Below are positions 59,681 to 64,000 of a stretch of 64,000 nucleotides of DNA, in pieces; the stretch's first letter is position 1, and each line of letters starts with the position of its first letter. Source of the stretch: Alphaproteobacteria bacterium (GTDB taxonomy: Bacteria > Pseudomonadota > Alphaproteobacteria > Micavibrionales > Micavibrionaceae); contig JAJFGQ010000079.1 in the NCBI GenBank assembly GCA_021776075.1, positions 1-64,000 of the forward strand. Direction: 5' to 3'. The notes below the pieces were generated by a model. That model made no database searches. It saw only the letters and a list, made by a program, of their open reading frames with translations, and was not told the DNA's origin. Position numbers and translations under genes: made by a program.

Positions 59681-61360
59681 CTATACTCGCATCACATGAA
59701 CTGTTGTTTTGGGTTTTATACCCAGCAAAGCATACATAAAGCGCCGGACGCCAATTCGTATTTCTTCCTGTATCATGTGATCATTAGAAAGATCGCCGCG
59801 TTCTATATCAGCCAGAATGTCCTCTATCTCATTCAGGCAATTCTTCTCTATTCTCTCTTCGCCCGGGTTATCAGGATCAAGAAGTCCTATGATACTTATC
59901 TGCGGATCACTGAGAAGGTCGCCCCGGTCATCCAGAGCCAATGTAATGTGAATAACGCCTGTAAATTGAAGTTTACGCCGCTCTGCTATTGATTTGTGAT
60001 GAGAGGACAAAATGCGCTTCGGATCTACAGCCAGAAGTCCTGTCTCAACATGGTCGATAATCTCCGGCGTATCCGGCCCCAGCCGTATAACAGAACCATT
60101 GCTCGGCACAAGAACATGTTCAATCTGACAGGCGCGGGCAATCACAGCCTGTGCTTCCAGATGTGTGCGCTCCCCGTGAACCGGCACCACGAGCTTTGGC
60201 TTGGTCCATTGATACATATCAGCCACTTCGTCTTTGCAGGGGTGACCAGACACATGAATGCAATGTTCTGTATCGCGCGGTGTTATAATATTTACACCGC
60301 CTGCGCTCAGGTTATTTTTAACGTAGTTAATCTCAACTTCATTGCCGGGGATAGCACGTGAGGAAAAAACAACCGTGTCGCCTTTGTTCAGAGTAATCGA
60401 CGGGTGATCTCCCCGCGCAACTTTAGCTAAAGCAGCCCGTGCCTCCCCCTGTGATCCTGTGAGCATGATAATCTGCTGCTCATTCGGCAAAGTATTAATC
60501 TCTTCTTCTGATAAAAAGCTGGCCACGTCTTCCAGAAAGCCACATTCACGACCCGCGCGGGACATGGTGTGCAGAGAACGGCCAACGACGGCGACACTAC
60601 GCCCGCAAGATTCCGCAGCCTTGGCAATAGAACGCATCCGCCCAATATTCGAGGCAAAAAGAGTGACGGCAATACGTCCCTTACAAGCCCTGAAAACAGA
60701 TTCCAGTCCCTTTTCAACATCCTTTTCCGAACCGGCGCGCCCTATTACTTCCGAGTTTGTTGAGTCGCCGATATAGGCCATGACTCCTTTTTTACCGGCC
60801 TCCTGCAAAGTTTTGAAATCGGTGGGGGCCCCAATAACAGGGGTTGGATCAAGATTCCAGTCGCCGCTATGCACAACACGACCCGCCGGTGTTTCGAGGA
60901 TTAAAGAACAATTGTCGGGAATAGAATGGGCCATATGAACGAACTGTGCTTTGAACGGCGCCAGATCAATTACGTCGCCTGCTTTAACGATATTGATTTC
61001 TGCCTTCTTGCAATCAGGTGCTTCTTCAAACTTGCGGCGCATGACAGCCGCCGTAAAGGCCGTACAGTAAATCGGGCAACGCAAGCGCGGCCACAAATGA
61101 GGCACCGCGCCGATGTGATCTTCATGCGCATGCGTTACAATCAGGCCGACCAGATCATCCCGCCGCTCTTCTAAAAAAGACGGATCGGGTAGGAATATAT
61201 CAATGCCGGGAAAATAAGCCCCCGCAAAGCCAATGCCGCAATCAATGGCCAGCCATTTGCCGTCATAGGCGTAGGTGTTGAAATTAACGCCAAACTGTTC
61301 ACTACCACCCAGAGGGATAAAGTGAAGCTGCTTTGGGTCCAAGTTTAATTCTTCTGTCAT
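59681..61360 (-). CDS. rnj: Ribonuclease J
   Basis: RNase J is a metallo-beta-lactamase/beta-CASP ribonuclease with 5'-to-3' exonuclease and endonuclease activity in RNA maturation. The 559 residues show the zinc motif HAHEDHIGA (near 76-84), the beta-CASP motif region SQGEARAALAKVARGDHPSI, HVSGHPCKDEVADMY, and a conserved C-terminal domain. It follows coaX after 39 bases and precedes DUF1467, the usual alphaproteobacterial order. Confidence 0.95.
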   Translation of the reverse strand: MTEELNLDPKQLHFIPLGGSEQFGVNFNTYAYDGKWLAIDCGIGFAGAYFPGIDIFLPDPSFLEERRDDLVGLIVTHAHEDHIGAVPHLWPRLRCPIYCTAFTAAVMRRKFEEAPDCKKAEINIVKAGDVIDLAPFKAQFVHMAHSIPDNCSLILETPAGRVVHSGDWNLDPTPVIGAPTDFKTLQEAGKKGVMAYIGDSTNSEVIGRAGSEKDVEKGLESVFRACKGRIAVTLFASNIGRMRSIAKAAESCGRSVAVVGRSLHTMSRAGRECGFLEDVASFLSEEEINTLPNEQQIIMLTGSQGEARAALAKVARGDHPSITLNKGDTVVFSSRAIPGNEVEINYVKNNLSAGGVNIITPRDTEHCIHVSGHPCKDEVADMYQWTKPKLVVPVHGERTHLEAQAVIARACQIEHVLVPSNGSVIRLGPDTPEIIDHVETGLLAVDPKRILSSHHKSIAERRKLQFTGVIHITLALDDRGDLLSDPQISIIGLLDPDNPGEERIEKNCLNEIEDILADIERGDLSNDHMIQEEIRIGVRRFMYALLGIKPKTTVHVMRV

Positions 61361-61399
61361 GGGTAGGTCATACAGGAAATTCTTTTATTTTCAAACAGT

Positions 61400-62113
61400 T
61401 TATCTATGCTGGTGGTGTATTTGCAGCAGTCCCTTGAGAGTCAATTCGTCATCAACTGTTTCTATAGCAGGAATCGCATCAGTAAATAGATGCGCCAATC
61501 CGCCTGTCGCAATGATAAGTGGTTTTTCAGTCATTTCCTGTTCAATCCGGGATAATATGCCCTCGATTAACCCCACATAGCCCCAATAAAGGCCGGACTG
61601 CATAGCGGCAACCGTATTTGTTCCTATAACGGAAGCCGGTCTTTCTATTTCAATTTTCGGTAATTTGGCCGCTGCCCTATGGAGAGCTTCCATCGAAAGT
61701 TTAGGCCCCGGTGCAATAGCGCCGCCACAATAGATGCCGTCACCATTCACAACGTCAAAAGTCGTGGCTGTACCGAAATCCACAATAATGGCCGGACTAC
61801 GATAATAATGCACCGCCGCCACGGCATTTATCAAACGGTCGGCCCCCGCTTCGTCCGGCCTATCCAGATTGGTTGAAACACCTGCATTATCATGCGTTAC
61901 AAAAACAGGGCCACATGAAAATTTCTCCTGAGAAAATGTCCGGATTTTTTGATCGAGCGCCGGAACAACGGAACCAACGATAACAGACTCTATTTCATAT
62001 TCAATTGCCGGAAAGTTATCATGGGTCGGACAACGCCAGATTTCCATCTGTTCTTCGCCCTCATAAACAGCGAAAACAATATTTGTATTACCGGCATCAA
62101 TGACAAGAATCAT
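61400..62113 (-). CDS. coaX: Type III pantothenate kinase
   Basis: CoaX performs the first step of CoA synthesis and is insensitive to CoA feedback. The 237-residue protein shows the acetate-kinase-like phosphate motif VIDAGNTNIVFAVYEG (near 4-19), the RPDEAGADRLINAVAAVH segment with the catalytic Asp, and DFGTATTFDVV. At 237 residues it is somewhat shorter than the usual 250-260. It shares TGATG with birA upstream. Confidence 0.94.
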   Translation of the reverse strand: MILVIDAGNTNIVFAVYEGEEQMEIWRCPTHDNFPAIEYEIESVIVGSVVPALDQKIRTFSQEKFSCGPVFVTHDNAGVSTNLDRPDEAGADRLINAVAAVHYYRSPAIIVDFGTATTFDVVNGDGIYCGGAIAPGPKLSMEALHRAAAKLPKIEIERPASVIGTNTVAAMQSGLYWGYVGLIEGILSRIEQEMTEKPLIIATGGLAHLFTDAIPAIETVDDELTLKGLLQIHHQHR

Positions 62114-62847
62114 CAGGAACTCCCGAAAAAAACTTCACCGGCATGAATTGTTTTTTCTTTTCCATCATTCATGCGCAAAAGCAATGCACCGTTTTCGTCC
62201 AGATCGGTGAATATCCCGGTTAACTCCCTATCCGGCAGACGGACCTTGATAGCCTCACCCTTACCATGAGCTTGAGATAGCCAAACTTCACGGATCGGTG
62301 CAAACCCTTCTTTTCTCCATTGCTTATAAAATATTTTAAATTTTTCAATGAAGACATCACGAAACGGATGGATGGGAACCTGTATCTCCCAGCTGACTTC
62401 TTGTAAACCTACAGCGCCTTTCGGCGGTGCCATAATATTAACGCCGACACCAAATACGAGCCACTTCACTTGCCCGTCCGCGGTGAGTTCGCTCTCCAAC
62501 AAAATCCCGGCACATTTTTTGCCGTCAATCAGAATATCATTCGGCCATTTCAGGGTTTTTACATGGCTGTCTTCCAGATAGTCATCTATAGCTGCTGACA
62601 ACGCCACGGCCACAACAAAAGAAAGCTGCCCGGCTTCATTCGCCGTGCAATCAGGCCGCAACAAAGCCGACATATAGAGATTGCCAATGGGAGAGTGCCA
62701 GTCATTACCATGCCGTCCCCGTCCTTTTGTCTGCATCAGACATTGGATGACGGTCCCTTCAGGAAAATCCTCTGCGGCCAACTCTTTGACGTAGTCTTGG
62801 GTCGATTCCAGAGAGGCGTATGTATGAACTTGCCAGTCAATACTCAT
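62113..62847 (-). CDS. birA: Biotin-[acetyl-CoA carboxylase] ligase
   Basis: BirA attaches biotin to the carrier protein of acetyl-CoA carboxylase. The 244 residues show the ligase motif TKGRGRHGNDWHSPIGNLY and the LKWPNDILIDGKKCAGILLE biotin-binding segment, then the C-terminal SH3-like domain (GKGEAIKVRLPDRELTGIFT). It lacks an N-terminal helix-turn-helix, so it is an enzyme only, not a repressor. The start at 62847 (MSIDWQ) is seven bases after the nuoN stop; the longer frame runs into nuoN and is rejected. Confidence 0.94.
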   Translation of the reverse strand: MSIDWQVHTYASLESTQDYVKELAAEDFPEGTVIQCLMQTKGRGRHGNDWHSPIGNLYMSALLRPDCTANEAGQLSFVVAVALSAAIDDYLEDSHVKTLKWPNDILIDGKKCAGILLESELTADGQVKWLVFGVGVNIMAPPKGAVGLQEVSWEIQVPIHPFRDVFIEKFKIFYKQWRKEGFAPIREVWLSQAHGKGEAIKVRLPDRELTGIFTDLDENGALLLRMNDGKEKTIHAGEVFFGSS

Positions 62848-62854
62848 CCGGCAT

Positions 62855-64000
62855 TCACCCAACGAACAAAACGGAGGCGGCTTCACGTCCCATATTAATC
62901 AACAGGTCTGGTGAGAAAATGAAAAACAGGACAAAAATAACGCTGAGCAGGATAACGGCCCGTTTTGTAAATTCCGTGTCTCTGTCAAACGAGTCTACCA
63001 GTTTATCGAAGAACATAACTTTAATCACCCGCAAATAATAATAGGCCGCAACAACGGAGGATAAAACACCAAGAACAGCCAGAATATAAAATCCCGATGC
63101 GATAGCAGCCTTAAAAATAAATAGTTTCCCCAAAAATCCGGCCATTGGTGGAATAGCACTCATCGAAAACATGAAAAAGGCCATAGAATAAGCGAGAAAA
63201 GGGCTGTTCTGCGATAAACCGGCGAGATCATCAATATTTTCAACAGCCATGTCATTCCGGCGCATGGTCAGGATCACACCAAATACACCAGCCGTCATAA
63301 TCATGTAAATCGTCATATAGACAATCACCGCCCCTGCCCCTTCTGGTGTCCCTGTCGCAACACCAATCAGAGCATAGCCCATATTCCCTATCGAACTATA
63401 AGCCATGAGCCGCTTGATATTAGTTTGAGCCAAGGCAGCAAAGGCACTCACAATCATAGAAGCGGCTGCCAAAAACCAGATAATCTGTTGCCATTCAGGC
63501 ATCAGAGACTCAAAAGGTTCGAACAAAAGGCGCATCAACAGGGCCATGGCGGCTATTTTTGGTACAATGGCAAACAAAGCCGTAACAGGAGTTGGTGCAC
63601 CTTCATAAACATCAGGTGTCCACATATGGAACGGCACAGCAGAAAGCTTAAAGGCCAATCCCGCCAAAATAAAAACCAGCCCTATCACAGCACCGGTAAC
63701 AGGAGCTTCTGTTGCCGAAAGTGTTGTTGCGATCACGTGAAAATCGAGCGCGCCCGTAAAGCCATAGATCAGAGAAACACCAAACAGCAAGATACCGGAA
63801 GAAAGCGCACCCAGCACAAAGTACTTAACCCCGGCTTCGGCAGACTTTGTATGGTCACGGCGAATAGCGGCCAGGACGTAGAGGCTCAGAGCCTGCAATT
63901 CCAAACCCACATACATCGCCAGCAAATTATGAGCTGAAATCATCATGAGCATCCCCAACCCGCCAAACAAGACCAGCACAGGATATTCAAAGCGCGCCAT
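62855..64000 (-). CDS. nuoN: NADH-quinone oxidoreductase subunit N, 3' part
   Basis: NuoN is one of the antiporter-like proton-pumping subunits of respiratory complex I. The 381 residues in the window start inside the protein: about 100 N-terminal residues lie beyond the right edge, and the ATG at 64000 is internal. Visible features are ISAHNLLAMYVGLELQALSL, the lysine-bearing helix around FILAGLAFKLSAVPFHMWTP, and the NIKRLMAYSSIGNMGYALIG segment. About ten hydrophobic helices are present. BirA, coaX and rnj follow, the common order after nuo operons in alphaproteobacteria. Confidence 0.93.
   Translation of the reverse strand: MARFEYPVLVLFGGLGMLMMISAHNLLAMYVGLELQALSLYVLAAIRRDHTKSAEAGVKYFVLGALSSGILLFGVSLIYGFTGALDFHVIATTLSATEAPVTGAVIGLVFILAGLAFKLSAVPFHMWTPDVYEGAPTPVTALFAIVPKIAAMALLMRLLFEPFESLMPEWQQIIWFLAAASMIVSAFAALAQTNIKRLMAYSSIGNMGYALIGVATGTPEGAGAVIVYMTIYMIMTAGVFGVILTMRRNDMAVENIDDLAGLSQNSPFLAYSMAFFMFSMSAIPPMAGFLGKLFIFKAAIASGFYILAVLGVLSSVVAAYYYLRVIKVMFFDKLVDSFDRDTEFTKRAVILLSVIFVLFFIFSPDLLINMGREAASVLFVG

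Noticed and set aside
1-64000. CRISPR arrays, tRNA and rRNA genes, phage modules
   Set aside because: No array of direct repeats, no tRNA-like cloverleaf and no structural phage gene was seen anywhere; gene density leaves little room for them.

Overview
This 64 kb window is chromosomal DNA of an alphaproteobacterium of moderate GC content. The grounds are gene order and signatures: ntrY-ntrX-trkA-hfq-hflX, a fused ispDF, a pyruvate dehydrogenase E1-beta carrying a lipoyl domain, an SOS box of the form GAAC-N7-GAAC before lexA, a DUF1467 gene, and the runs rpsB-tsf-pyrH-frr-uppS-cdsA-dxr-rseP-bamA-skp-lpxD-fabZ-lpxA-lpxI-lpxB and proS-lolC/E-lolD-dnaE. A low-GC lineage near Micavibrionales or Rhodospirillales is possible, but the sequence alone does not fix it. 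No rRNA, tRNA or CRISPR array was seen, and no gene-free stretch exceeds about 250 bp.

Layout. 1-141: one end of an IS256-like insertion sequence that has cut into the 3' end of a beta-hydroxyacid dehydrogenase gene. 1105-12682 (minus): stress and regulation genes (inositol-phosphatase family, hflX, an ankyrin-repeat exported protein wedged between hflX and hfq, hfq, a HAD phosphatase, a D-amino-acid aminotransferase, trkA, ntrX, ntrY). 12763-15805 (plus): ispDF, pgpA, cinA-type amidase and a glycosyltransferase-like gene. 15775-28090: the ratA-lipA-lpd-pdhC-pdhB-pdhA-ftsB region, transcribed leftward. Unrelated accessory genes interrupt it: a vapBC-like toxin-antitoxin pair, a deoxynucleoside-kinase-like gene, three unrecognised or weakly recognised genes, a short Hsp70-like ATPase and an acyl-CoA thioesterase. 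28193-31000: an unrecognised gene, a divergent polysaccharide deacetylase and lexA. 31003-36085: comEC, gltX, gltA. 36058-50796 (minus): lipid A, outer-membrane assembly, isoprenoid, phospholipid and translation genes. 50964-64000 (minus): dnaE, an alpha/beta hydrolase, lolD, lolC/E, a 46-residue gene, proS, two small envelope-type genes, RNase J, coaX, birA and the 3' part of nuoN.

How the parts fit. The 36-51 kb block couples protein synthesis to envelope building: ribosomal protein S2, EF-Ts, UMP kinase and ribosome recycling factor, then undecaprenyl-PP, CDP-diacylglycerol and MEP-pathway enzymes, then RseP, BamA, Skp and five lipid A steps. The pyruvate dehydrogenase block carries E1, E2 and E3 together with LipA, which makes the lipoyl cofactor. 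The E2 has no lipoyl domain of its own, so the only lipoyl domain in the window that could serve the complex sits on E1-beta.

Most interesting points: (i) the lipoyl-free E2; (ii) repeated insertion of accessory genes, several with strong TTGACA/TATAAT-like promoters, into the pyruvate dehydrogenase block; (iii) two accessory operons whose predicted +1 falls on the start codon (leaderless mRNA), one with a perfect 14-bp palindrome between -35 and -10; (iv) an archaeal/eukaryotic-class prolyl-tRNA synthetase at the usual alphaproteobacterial proS position; (v) an exported ankyrin protein with an internally duplicated N-terminal module between hfq and hflX.
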